A program made the position numbers and the translations under genes. A DNA stretch of 64,000 nt from Streptomyces uncialis (GTDB taxonomy: Bacteria; Actinomycetota; Actinomycetes; Streptomycetales; Streptomycetaceae). The notes beneath the pieces were generated by a model that did no database searches, had not been told where the DNA came from, and was given only the letters and a program-made list of their open reading frames with translations. Numbering within the stretch: the first letter of the stretch is position 1; each line of letters starts with the position of its first letter. The stretch spans positions 6,363,501 through 6,427,500 of the forward strand of contig NZ_CP109583.1 in assembly GCF_036250755.1 (NCBI RefSeq). The letters are read 5' to 3'. Shown piece after piece: positions 28,513 through 36,881 of this stretch.

Positions 28513-30410
28513 GCGGGGCTCCTGGGGTCGTCTCCTCCGGCAGCCCAGCCCTTGGCAGCACAGCGCGTGGCAGCACAGCATCCGGCAACACGGCGCTCGG
28601 CAACACGGCCGCGGACCTCCGGCTGGTGCCGCCCGCGCTCGCCGTGTGGCTGACCGCCGCGCTGCTCCTCGGAGCCTCACCGTGGTGGACGGCGGGGGTG
28701 GTGCTGTGCGCCGCGGTCGGGGCCGTGGCGCTGCTTGTGCCCTGGCGCCCGAGCGGTGGCCGGACGGCGGCACGGCGGGTGACCTGGGCTGCGGTGCTGC
28801 TGTGTGTGGCGGCCTCGGCTGCCGCGGCCGGTCTGCACGGGGCCGATCTATGGCGGGGGCCGGTCCCGGAGCTCGCCGACCGGTACGCGGCGGCGACCTT
28901 CGAGGTGGAGGTGGCGGCGGACCCGCGCCGGGCGCGCCCGCGTCCGACGGGAGCCGCGGCGCCGCCGCTCGTGCTGGTCGACGCCCGGGTGGTCCGGGTG
29001 ACGGCGGCGGACGGCGCGGTCACCCGGACCCGTACGCCCGTGCTGCTCATGGTGGACGCCGGCCGGGCGCCGGGGCGGTGGCTGGAGGTACTGCCGTCCA
29101 CCCGGCTGCGGGTCATGGGACGGCTCGCCCCGCCCCAGCGGCGCGGCGGTGACATCGCGGCCGTCGTACGGGTCGACGGGGAGGGACCGCCGCGTGTGGT
29201 CGCCCCGCCGTCGGCGGTGCAGCGGATCGCCGGGGAGTTACGGACGGGCCTGCGCCGGGCCACCTCGGGGCTGCCCGAGGACGCGCGGGCGCTGTTGCCG
29301 GGACTGGTGGTCGGGGACACCTCGCGGGTCACCCCGGAGCTGCGGGACGCGTTCGAGAGGACGGATCTGACGCACCTCATGGCGGTGAGCGGTTCGAACT
29401 TCGTCGTGCTGCTCGCGTTGCTCGTCGGCCCGCCGGGGATGTCGCAGTCCGTGGAACGGCGGGGGCTGGCGCCCAGGCTCGGCATCGGACTGCGGGCGAC
29501 GGCGGTCCTGGCCGCAGGGCTCAGTCTCGGGTTCGTCGTGGTGTGCGGACCGGAGCCGAGTGTGGTGCGGGCGGCGGCCTGCGGCGGGATCGCGCTGCTC
29601 GCGATGGTCACCGGACGCCGGAGATCGTTGCTGCCCGCGCTGGCGGCGGCCGTGCTGTTGCTGGTGCTCCATGACCCGTGGCTGGCCCGGAAACCGGGCT
29701 TCCTGCTGTCCGTCCTCGCGACGGGCGCCTTGCTCACGGTGGCGCCGGGGTGGAGCGCGGCACTGCGGCGGCGCGGTGTGCCCGGCCGGGTCGCCGAGGC
29801 GCTGGCGGCGGCGGCCGCCGCCCAGGCGGTGTGCGCGCCGGTGGTGGCGACGTTCGCGCAGCGGGTGAGTGTCGTCGGGGTGCCGTGCAATCTGCTGGCG
29901 GAGTTCGCGGTGGCGCCCGCGACGGTCCTGGGGTTCGGCGCCCTGATCACGGCGTGGGTGGCGATGCCGGTGGCGGAGGTCATCGCGTGGTGCGGCGGCT
30001 GGCCGGCGGGGTGGATCGCCGGGATCGCCCGGACGGGGGCCGCCTTGCCGGGCGGTTCGCTGGGGTGGCCGGGCGGCTGGCGGGGCGCGCTGCTGCTGGC
30101 GGCGGCGGTCGCGCTGGCCGTGCCGACGGTACGGCGGTTGCTGCGGAGTCCGGCCCTCGCGTCGGCGTGCGCCTTCGCCCTGGTGCTGGCCGTGGTGCAG
30201 CCGGTGCCGCTGACCCGGGTCATGACGGGATGGCCGCCGCCCGGGTGGCGGTTGGTGATGTGCGATGTGGGGCAGGGGGACGCGTTGGTGCTGGCGGCGG
30301 GTGGGGGCAGTGCGGTGGTGGTCGACGCGGGACCCGATCCGGGGCGGGTCGACCGGTGTCTGCGGCGGCTCCAGATCACCCGGGTGCCACTGGTGCTGCT
30401 CACCCACTTC
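28509..30410 (+). pseudogene. comEC: comEC 5' part, interrupted by a mobile element
   Basis: ComEC is the polytopic channel for transformation DNA, with a C-terminal metallo-beta-lactamase (MBL) nuclease domain. This part holds the N-terminal hydrophobic region, the OB-like domain and the competence domain (DLTHLMAVSGSNFVVLLALL), then enters the MBL domain at WRLVMCDVGQGDALVLAAGG. Normal sequence stops inside the metal-binding motif at LLTHF (30410), then ten foreign codons lead to TGA at 30440. The rest of the gene resumes at 42005. Codon 244 (29238-29240) is TTA, so the intact gene would depend on the bldA tRNA. A truncated membrane protein lacking the nuclease domain could still be made. 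Confidence 0.93.
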
Positions 30411-30442
30411 TTCTTTCCGCTGTTCAGATCTGTCTCATGAGA
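30405..30442 (+). repeat. Left end of mobile element (imperfect terminal inverted repeat)
   Basis: CACTTCTTC (30405-30413) is inverted at the right end as GAAGAAGTG. Further in, CGCTGTTCAG matches CGCTCAG of the inverted right end. The palindromic TGTCTCATGAGA (30431-30442) also recurs at the right end, and a half site TGAGACA lies at 30476. CACTTC itself belongs to comEC, so target and element end resemble each other, as expected of a tyrosine-recombinase core site. Confidence 0.7.
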
Positions 30443-30529
30443 TCTGTGGTTCAGTCTCGTTCCGTTGTGGCGGTATGAGACAGGTGAGCCGACAGGAGTT
30501 TCTCTCCGGGCCCCTGGGAAGGGGCGAGA

Positions 30530-31996
30530 GTGGATCTTGCTTTTGTGCAGTCCGGACTGTTGGAGAGGTTCCTGGACAGCGACGTCATCTCCGCGGCGGA
30601 GGTGGACGCGATGCTGAAACGGCGAGGTGTGCTCGACGGGACGCCGGTTCTCCTCGACGAGGAGACGATGATGCCGGTGCCGACCCTGTGCGAGTACGGC
30701 CGGTATCTGTCAACGGCACTGTTGGACGAGACGACGCTCAAGGATTACGGCCGGGTGATCAGCCGACTGAACAACTACCTAGTCAAATTGGAAAGTGACG
30801 TTTTGTCGGCGGTGGAAACGGATCTCGTCTCTTACCGCAGTCATCGGACGCAGTGGCAGGAGAAGCCGATCGGCGGCTCGGCATGGGGCAAGGAGTCATT
30901 CGTCCTGGACGACCTCTATGGGTTCCTGGTCGACCGTGGATTCCTGTCACACCGGCCAGCCCGGGTAGCGGCGCGAGGACGCAACGCGCTGGCACCGCGC
31001 GTCCGGTCGAGCAAGGACATCCGGCACCTGACCTTCGATCAGTACCGGTACTTCCGGGACGTGGGGTTCGGCGGCCAGCTGCCCGACGCCCAGGTTGACC
31101 TGCATTTTCGTGGATGGTCTCCGCTGCGCAACCGGGCTGGCTCGGATATGGCCCTGGGGTCGGGGATGCGATGGCGGGAATGGTCCACAGTGCTGATGCC
31201 AGAGATCGGCCTGTGGCCTGGGATGCCGGGCGGGGCAGCGGAGTTCACGGTCCAGGCATGCGCGAAGTACGGCAAGGCTCGCCCCATCTATGTCCCCGAA
31301 GACGCGGTCGGATCCGCTGACCTGTTCTGTCTATTGGAGCGTCCGGACATCGTCCGCCGGGCCGCGCGGACTCTGGAGCGCAAAGCCCGCGACCTGTTCG
31401 TGGTGAGCAAGGTGGACGTGGCTGGCGGACGGGTGCGGGGTGTACAGGACGGCGTTGTGCGCGAATATCAGATGTCGGCGATGCCCGCGAAACTGCGGCG
31501 GATCGCTGTTCACGAGGGCGAGTTCGGCCTGGAGGCATTGTCCCTGTTCGTCTGCCGCGGCGGGCTGATGCCGGGGGCGGACGCCTGGAAGGGTTACCGC
31601 CATCGGGCCTGGGTGCGCATGAACGCGCTCGCTGACGAGACCACGCCGCTTCTGCCCGTCCGGCGGTGGAGATGGCACGACCTGAGGCACACATACGCTC
31701 TGCGGCTTTTGACCTACCTGGAGAACGTCATGGACGGCGAGGAGCCGAACCTGCAGGCCCGTCGGCGCCGGCATCGTTCCTACCTGACGGGGCACCTCCG
31801 GCATAATCCGCTGCTCATTGTCAGCCGTAGGCTCGGTCACGCAAGTCCGGAGACCACGTACCAGTACCTCCAGTACACGGACGATCTGATCAACGAATTC
31901 GAGAACGCGTTTGCCTGCTGGGTGGGCGACGACGAGGCGACCTACGCCGAGATCGCCACGCATGCCCTGACCGCAGCAGACGAGGGCCGTCGATGA
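30530..31996 (+). CDS. Tyrosine recombinase A (TnpA-like)
   Basis: 488 residues from the GTG at 30530 (GGGAAGGGG upstream). It has a complete catalytic set: Arg in SGMRWREWS, Lys in KYGKARPIYVP, the box HDLRHTYA (about residue 383), His in RRLGHASPETT and Tyr in TYQYLQY (about 443). The N-terminal half should be the core-binding domain. It is the first gene of a four-gene set with 4-nt overlaps, implying the proteins act together in equal amounts. The arrangement recalls Tn554 tnpA and recombinase-in-trio elements. It should cut and rejoin DNA at the element ends and target. Confidence 0.88.
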   Translation: MDLAFVQSGLLERFLDSDVISAAEVDAMLKRRGVLDGTPVLLDEETMMPVPTLCEYGRYLSTALLDETTLKDYGRVISRLNNYLVKLESDVLSAVETDLVSYRSHRTQWQEKPIGGSAWGKESFVLDDLYGFLVDRGFLSHRPARVAARGRNALAPRVRSSKDIRHLTFDQYRYFRDVGFGGQLPDAQVDLHFRGWSPLRNRAGSDMALGSGMRWREWSTVLMPEIGLWPGMPGGAAEFTVQACAKYGKARPIYVPEDAVGSADLFCLLERPDIVRRAARTLERKARDLFVVSKVDVAGGRVRGVQDGVVREYQMSAMPAKLRRIAVHEGEFGLEALSLFVCRGGLMPGADAWKGYRHRAWVRMNALADETTPLLPVRRWRWHDLRHTYALRLLTYLENVMDGEEPNLQARRRRHRSYLTGHLRHNPLLIVSRRLGHASPETTYQYLQYTDDLINEFENAFACWVGDDEATYAEIATHALTAADEGRR

Positions 31997-33921
31997 CCGC
32001 GCCGAGCAGGAAGCGCCGGACCAAGCAGGAACGCGAGCGGTTCCTCGCAGCCTTGGCGAACCCTGTCCCGGCTGGAGGTGTCGGCCCCCGCGTGGTGCAG
32101 ACCCCCGGACGCCTTCTGGCGGTGGATCCCGCAAATTACCGTTCCTCGCTGCTGGCCATGCAACTGGCGGACGAGTGGACTGAGTACGTCGCTGCCACCG
32201 CGATCGGGGCACACGCGCGGAATTACCAGCAGGCGATCGACCGCCTCTGCCAGCACGTCGACAAGGTGCTCGGCCCTGCGGCCGAAGAAGCCAGCCTGGC
32301 CGATCCGGACCTCTTCGACATCCTGGTGAAATGGGAGCTGTCCCTAACTGAAGGCTATGCCTCGGGTTCAACAAAGCCGGGCCTGCTGGCTGCCTCGTTG
32401 CGTGTGCTGATCATCCGCCGGGACGACCACTCTGACCGCGTGGTCGCTGCGGACCTGGCACGCCTGGCCCGCGGTCCGGCGCTCCTCGGCAGCGGCGAGA
32501 AGGCAGAGCGAGATGAATTCACCCGCCCGGAGAAGCGGGCCCTGGTTCGCGCAGCCTGGAAGAGCGCGCACGCCACCCGCAAGCGTCTGAACGACGGCTG
32601 GGCTCTGGCCGAACAGGGTCGCCACCCCGATGAGGGAAGCTGGACCAACATTCCTGACCTGCTCTGGGGCCTGGCCCGCGAGCAGATCGTTGCCGAGGAC
32701 TTGCGCCGGTTCGTGCCCGGGTCACTTGAGTGGCCGAAGGAACTGATGGAGTTCACCGCTGGGCCCGGCAAGGTCCCGTATCCGCAGACCGCGCGACCTC
32801 AACTGGCGCGCAGGCTGTTGGCATCGTTGTATCCAACCAACCTCGACCTTCATGCTTTCCGCGTCTTGCTGATGGATGCCACCGGCCACACCTCCGAGGA
32901 GGTCGCTGGCTTCGGAGAGGCGGATGTGGAATTCCTTCCTAAGGGTGTTCGGCTGACCTTGCTCAAGAATCGCGCCGGACGGCTGCGGCGCCGGGCGTTC
33001 CGGGACCAGGACCCGCCCGATGCTCCAGCACCGGATGGCGATGGACAGCTCACCGTGAACTGGCCGCGGCGGGAGGCCAGCGAGGTGGTCCGGCAGCTTA
33101 TGGATCTCACAGCCCGGGTTCGCGCCAAGGCCCCGCACATCGCCGACACCCTCTTTGTCAGCGCCAGCGTCCGCCCCGACTACACCACCGTGTTCGACCA
33201 GTGGAACCCGCGCTTCCCAGGAGGACGCTTCTCCGAGTGGCTGGCTGTCATGGACGTCGAAATTGAGGGAGACCAGCACATCGGTCGCCTGCGCAAATCG
33301 ACCAAGGTCGAGAAGGCCATCGTCACCGAGGGTCGCATCGACGCCGCTGCGGATGACCACACCGAGGAGACCTTCGCCCGTCACTATGCCCAGGGCACCA
33401 CACTGCGGATCCTGTCCGGGCGGACGATCGCCACGGCTCAACAGCATTGGTTCGACACGGCTCTCGGCCGAATCTACGGCCCCACCGTCATCTCTGACGC
33501 CGAAAGCATTGACCAAAAACTCCTGGAGGACGTCGGCTTGTCCGCGCAGGAGGCTGAGGACATCATGACCGGCCAGCTCGACATGGGCGTCTCCCACTGC
33601 AAGAACCCATACCAGGGGCCATACAGTCGCCCCGGCGAACTCTGCGCCGTCGCTCCTCTTCGCTGCCTCGAGTGCCGCAACGCCTGGATCCTGCCCGACA
33701 ACCTCCCTCAACTCCTGCTCTTCAAAGCGCACCTGGAACGACTTCGTACGCTTCTGACACCGCAGGCCTTCAGCCGGCTATGGGGGCAGAGCTGGGTGAA
33801 CCTGAACACCGTCCTGGACGACCGTACGCCTGAGGAACGTGCCCAGGCCCGCAAGCACATCGAAGCCGGCGAGGCGTCCCTCGACCTGCCGTTGGCCGCC
33901 CATACGGAGTTTGACGCATGA
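31993..33921 (+). CDS. Tyrosine recombinase-like protein B (TnpB-like, active site unusual)
   Basis: 642 residues, close to the 630 of Tn554 TnpB. It starts at an ATG overlapping the stop of recombinase A. The usual first catalytic Arg position reads DATGHTSEEVAGF, with His where Arg is expected. The HxxR box is not clear; the nearest is QHIGRLRKST. A candidate Tyr lies in TFARHYAQGTT (about 464). The C-terminus has a cysteine cluster (SHCKNPYQGPYS, LCAVAPLRCLECRNAW) like a zinc-binding tail. It may be a structural or targeting partner rather than an active strand-cutter. Assignment to the family is by context and partial motifs. Confidence 0.7.
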   Translation: MTAPSRKRRTKQERERFLAALANPVPAGGVGPRVVQTPGRLLAVDPANYRSSLLAMQLADEWTEYVAATAIGAHARNYQQAIDRLCQHVDKVLGPAAEEASLADPDLFDILVKWELSLTEGYASGSTKPGLLAASLRVLIIRRDDHSDRVVAADLARLARGPALLGSGEKAERDEFTRPEKRALVRAAWKSAHATRKRLNDGWALAEQGRHPDEGSWTNIPDLLWGLAREQIVAEDLRRFVPGSLEWPKELMEFTAGPGKVPYPQTARPQLARRLLASLYPTNLDLHAFRVLLMDATGHTSEEVAGFGEADVEFLPKGVRLTLLKNRAGRLRRRAFRDQDPPDAPAPDGDGQLTVNWPRREASEVVRQLMDLTARVRAKAPHIADTLFVSASVRPDYTTVFDQWNPRFPGGRFSEWLAVMDVEIEGDQHIGRLRKSTKVEKAIVTEGRIDAAADDHTEETFARHYAQGTTLRILSGRTIATAQQHWFDTALGRIYGPTVISDAESIDQKLLEDVGLSAQEAEDIMTGQLDMGVSHCKNPYQGPYSRPGELCAVAPLRCLECRNAWILPDNLPQLLLFKAHLERLRTLLTPQAFSRLWGQSWVNLNTVLDDRTPEERAQARKHIEAGEASLDLPLAAHTEFDA

Positions 33922-36017
33922 TCCTGACTTTGCCCCAGCAGCGACATCCGTCGCTGTTCTTGAACGACGAGCCTGTCGTCCAAGGCCAGCCACTGCTGCC
34001 CGAGGCCCGTAAACCCGGCGCCTACGTTCCCCGATTCGGCGACACCGTCCTGTGGAACTTCAACGGTGTCCTCAAACGGCCTGCAAACGTTGCCCCCAGC
34101 AGCTGGAAGATCCACTTCAGTCTGGAGCTGGAGGACCTTTACTGGAACCTGCTGGCGCGGGAGCTGACGATGATCACCTTCAATCAGCGCCACCCTGCAG
34201 TTCTCAAGAGCGGCGTCATCCTCGAAGGTCTCACCAGCCCCCGCAGTCTGGCCCAAGCCACCTCCCACCTGCGGACGCTCGCGCGATGGGCCCGCAAGAA
34301 CGGGCTTGCCGCTTACCCGGACGGATGGACGGTGGAGGATCTGCGGCAGCGCATCGCCAGCATGGCCACCGACGGTCTCGCCCCGGCAACGATCAGAGGC
34401 CACGTGGGCACCTTGAAAAACCTGGCAGCAGTTGGGCCCGTCTTGAGCCTGCCATGGCCAACGGGAGATCCATGGCCTGGCCAGAGCGCGGGCGATGTCG
34501 CCAAGGTCATTTCCACCGGAGTCATCTCAACCCCCACGGTTCACCCGGCGACCTGGTTCCCGCTAATCCGCGCCGCCTGGGCCTACATTCATGACTTCGC
34601 CCCTGACGTCCTGCGCGCCGACCGCCGCCTCCACGAACTGAGAGCCGTCGCCCACTCGTCAGCCCGAGGCATCGATAGGCGACTTGAGGAGTGGCTTGCG
34701 GACACTCAGAACAAGATCCCCGTCCATCCCGCATCCCTGTCCGACCAGACCCCACAGGTTCAGTGGAGGCTTCTGACGCTCCTGCTCGGCTACAAGCCCG
34801 TCGTTCGCACACAGATCGCCCAGACCGACCGGCCGGGGAAGAGACGCCGACGCACCCTGATCCTGGACGCAGTTGCCGAGGGCCGGACCACGACTCACGC
34901 ACTGACTGGAGAACTCCTCCAGGTCACCCGACCGGATGGCAGTATTGGGCCCTGGCACCCAGGCCTCGACCAGCGGACCCTGTTCGAGGCAAAGAAGGCA
35001 CTGCGTGACGCAGCATTCGTGCTGGTCGTGGGCTTGTCGATGATGCGCGACTCGGAGATCCACGAGATCCTGCGGAATCCCGTCGTCGACCACTACAACA
35101 CCCCTGCCATCGCCTCCACGAAGATCAAAGGCACTACCAACCGCCCACGCAAACATTGGTGGATCGCCGAACCGCTCGTGGAAGCCCTTGAGGTCGCCGA
35201 GGCCGTCTCTCTACACCCCGAACGAGTCTTCGCACCCGTCCGTGCTTCCAGGCAGGACGACGGCACCCTGGTGGGAGTCCAGATGCTGGCGGCGTTCGTG
35301 ACGTTCACCAACGAGGGCCGGGCCTGGACCGGGCTCGATGAGATTCCCACCGCCTACATCCGCCCGCACATGTTTCGCCGGACCATGGCGATGCTCACCG
35401 ACCAGTTCCCGGGCTCCGAGATCGCCACCGGGATCCAGCTCAAGCACCTCGCCACGAGAGCCCTGGCCAATGCCACAACCCGTGCCTACGCCGCCTCCAC
35501 CAAGGAATGGGCCAAGTATCTAGAGGACGCCCTCGACAACGTCAAGTTCCGCAAGATCAAGGACCTCTACCAGCGTCACAGCGCAGGCGAGGAGATCGGG
35601 TTCGGGCCTGGCGCCGAACGCGTCAAGGACGCCTTCGACCAGATCGCCGCCACCGTCAAGGCCCGCAACGGCGACGCCCGCACCGCCGACACCCTCTTGC
35701 GCACCACGCGGATCCACATCCGGTTCGGCCTGCTCAACAACTGCACGGCCGACCACACCAATCCCGTCGGTGCCGTCTGCCTTGAGAACGCGATCGTCCC
35801 CGAAGGACATGTCGGCCCGCTTGACGAACGCTGCCGGCCCGACCGATGCGCGAACAGCATGATCGGCCCCGAGCATCTACCAATTTACGACTCGCACCAG
35901 CGCACACAGCTCCAGCTCATCAATAACCCCTCCATGCCGACCTGCCGCCGCGACCTCGCCGAACGCGAACTCGACATCACCCGCAACGTCCTCAAGATGG
36001 CGGGTGTGTCCCAGTGA
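33918..36017 (+). CDS. Tyrosine recombinase C
   Basis: 699 residues, starting at an ATG overlapping the previous stop. The catalytic set is present: Arg in GLSMMRDSEIHEI (about 376), Lys in STKIKGTTNRPRKH, the box RPHMFRRTMAML (about 483), and Tyr in TTRAYAAS (about 522). The C-terminal 100 residues contain cysteines and histidines (NNCTADHTNPVGAVC, ERCRPDRCANSM, PTCRRDL), likely zinc-binding, as in recombinase B. It should be catalytically competent. It overlaps the small fourth gene by GTGA. Confidence 0.86.
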   Translation: MILTLPQQRHPSLFLNDEPVVQGQPLLPEARKPGAYVPRFGDTVLWNFNGVLKRPANVAPSSWKIHFSLELEDLYWNLLARELTMITFNQRHPAVLKSGVILEGLTSPRSLAQATSHLRTLARWARKNGLAAYPDGWTVEDLRQRIASMATDGLAPATIRGHVGTLKNLAAVGPVLSLPWPTGDPWPGQSAGDVAKVISTGVISTPTVHPATWFPLIRAAWAYIHDFAPDVLRADRRLHELRAVAHSSARGIDRRLEEWLADTQNKIPVHPASLSDQTPQVQWRLLTLLLGYKPVVRTQIAQTDRPGKRRRRTLILDAVAEGRTTTHALTGELLQVTRPDGSIGPWHPGLDQRTLFEAKKALRDAAFVLVVGLSMMRDSEIHEILRNPVVDHYNTPAIASTKIKGTTNRPRKHWWIAEPLVEALEVAEAVSLHPERVFAPVRASRQDDGTLVGVQMLAAFVTFTNEGRAWTGLDEIPTAYIRPHMFRRTMAMLTDQFPGSEIATGIQLKHLATRALANATTRAYAASTKEWAKYLEDALDNVKFRKIKDLYQRHSAGEEIGFGPGAERVKDAFDQIAATVKARNGDARTADTLLRTTRIHIRFGLLNNCTADHTNPVGAVCLENAIVPEGHVGPLDERCRPDRCANSMIGPEHLPIYDSHQRTQLQLINNPSMPTCRRDLAERELDITRNVLKMAGVSQ

Positions 36018-36463
36018 CCGGGCCCGTCGATGTTGACCTCAAGGACCAGGTCAGCCCCAAGACCGCCGCCGCCCTGGGGGCGGCGATGACGCGCCTTATT
36101 GAAGGCCGCCCCCAGCGGACCGACGGCCGCCTCACCAAAGAGAATCTCTACAAGGAGGCCCAGGTCAGCCGCGCGACCATGAACAGGGCGCACGCCACCC
36201 TGGCCGAATGGGATGCCTACCTTGCAGCCCATGGCAAGGCCACCCCTGGCGAGGCAAAGCGCGACGTGACCATCGCCGACCTCAAGAAGCGCCTGACCAA
36301 GAAGACCCAGGAGTGCACGTTCCTGGAGAACAAGCTCAAGGCTGCCCACACCGCGATCGCTGCCCTCTTTCACGACAACGAAGCCCTCCGGCAGCAGCTC
36401 GGCAAGGACGTCTCCAGCACCGTCACACCCATCCGTCCCCGCGGGCCCAGGCAAGGACGCTAA
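36014..36463 (+). CDS. Small HTH/coiled-coil accessory protein (TnpC-like)
   Basis: 149 residues from a GTG overlapping the recombinase C stop. The middle has a likely helix-turn-helix (NLYKEAQVSRATMNRAHATL). A heptad-type coiled coil follows (DVTIADLKKRLTKKTQECTF, LENKLKAAHTAIAALFHDNE), then a short basic tail. Size, position and make-up match Tn554 TnpC (125 residues), which raises transposition efficiency and sets orientation. It probably binds the element ends or bridges the recombinases. Inferred from context; no direct motif proves it. Confidence 0.75.
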   Translation: MTGPVDVDLKDQVSPKTAAALGAAMTRLIEGRPQRTDGRLTKENLYKEAQVSRATMNRAHATLAEWDAYLAAHGKATPGEAKRDVTIADLKKRLTKKTQECTFLENKLKAAHTAIAALFHDNEALRQQLGKDVSSTVTPIRPRGPRQGR

Positions 36464-36494
36464 GCCAGACCAGACGAATTTTGAGGACCACGGA

Positions 36495-36535
36495 GGCCGC
36501 GCTCGGCAGAAAGGTCAGATCTGCCGAGCGCGGCC
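36495..36535. terminator. Terminator of the recombinase operon
   Basis: A 16-bp perfect inverted repeat (36495-36510 and 36520-36535) with a 9-nt loop, 31 bp past the accessory-gene stop. It insulates the recombination genes from the cargo. Confidence 0.8.
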
Positions 36536-36542
36536 GCCAGGC

Positions 36543-36863
36543 AGCGACGACGAGTCCCTTCCAGGGCAGCTGGACGAACTCGCGTACAGCTGGCTCGCGT
36601 ACCGCCAGGGAGCGAAGGCTGCCTTGGACGCGCGGACGTAGTCCTGGATCCGGCCTACCGGACGCGGGCAGGGCGTCCACACTGAGGTTGCCAGGTTCGA
36701 GGCCGACGATGCGGAGCTCGCTTCCCTGTCAGTCGCCATGTCTAGATTTCGGGCCTACGTTCCGGGTTTTGGGATGCGGGCAGGGAGTTCGGTCAGGGCA
36801 TTGGTGGAGATCCGTGGACGATTGCGGCAGGTGACTGCTTCACTTAGCGAAACACGGTTGTGA
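36543..36863 (+). pseudogene. Possible remnant of a lost cargo gene
   Basis: One frame (codons from 36543) reads like protein with strong G/C third positions: LPGQLDELAYSWLAYRQGAK, then a TAG at 36639-36641. It continues in the same frame as VARFEADDAELASLSVAM and onward to a TGA at 36863. It has no start codon and begins at the edge of the terminator hairpin. The rest of this 418-bp gap holds nothing else I can support. It may be a truncated, decayed passenger gene. Confidence 0.3.
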
Positions 36864-36881
36864 CGTGCTCAGGGGGTCGCA

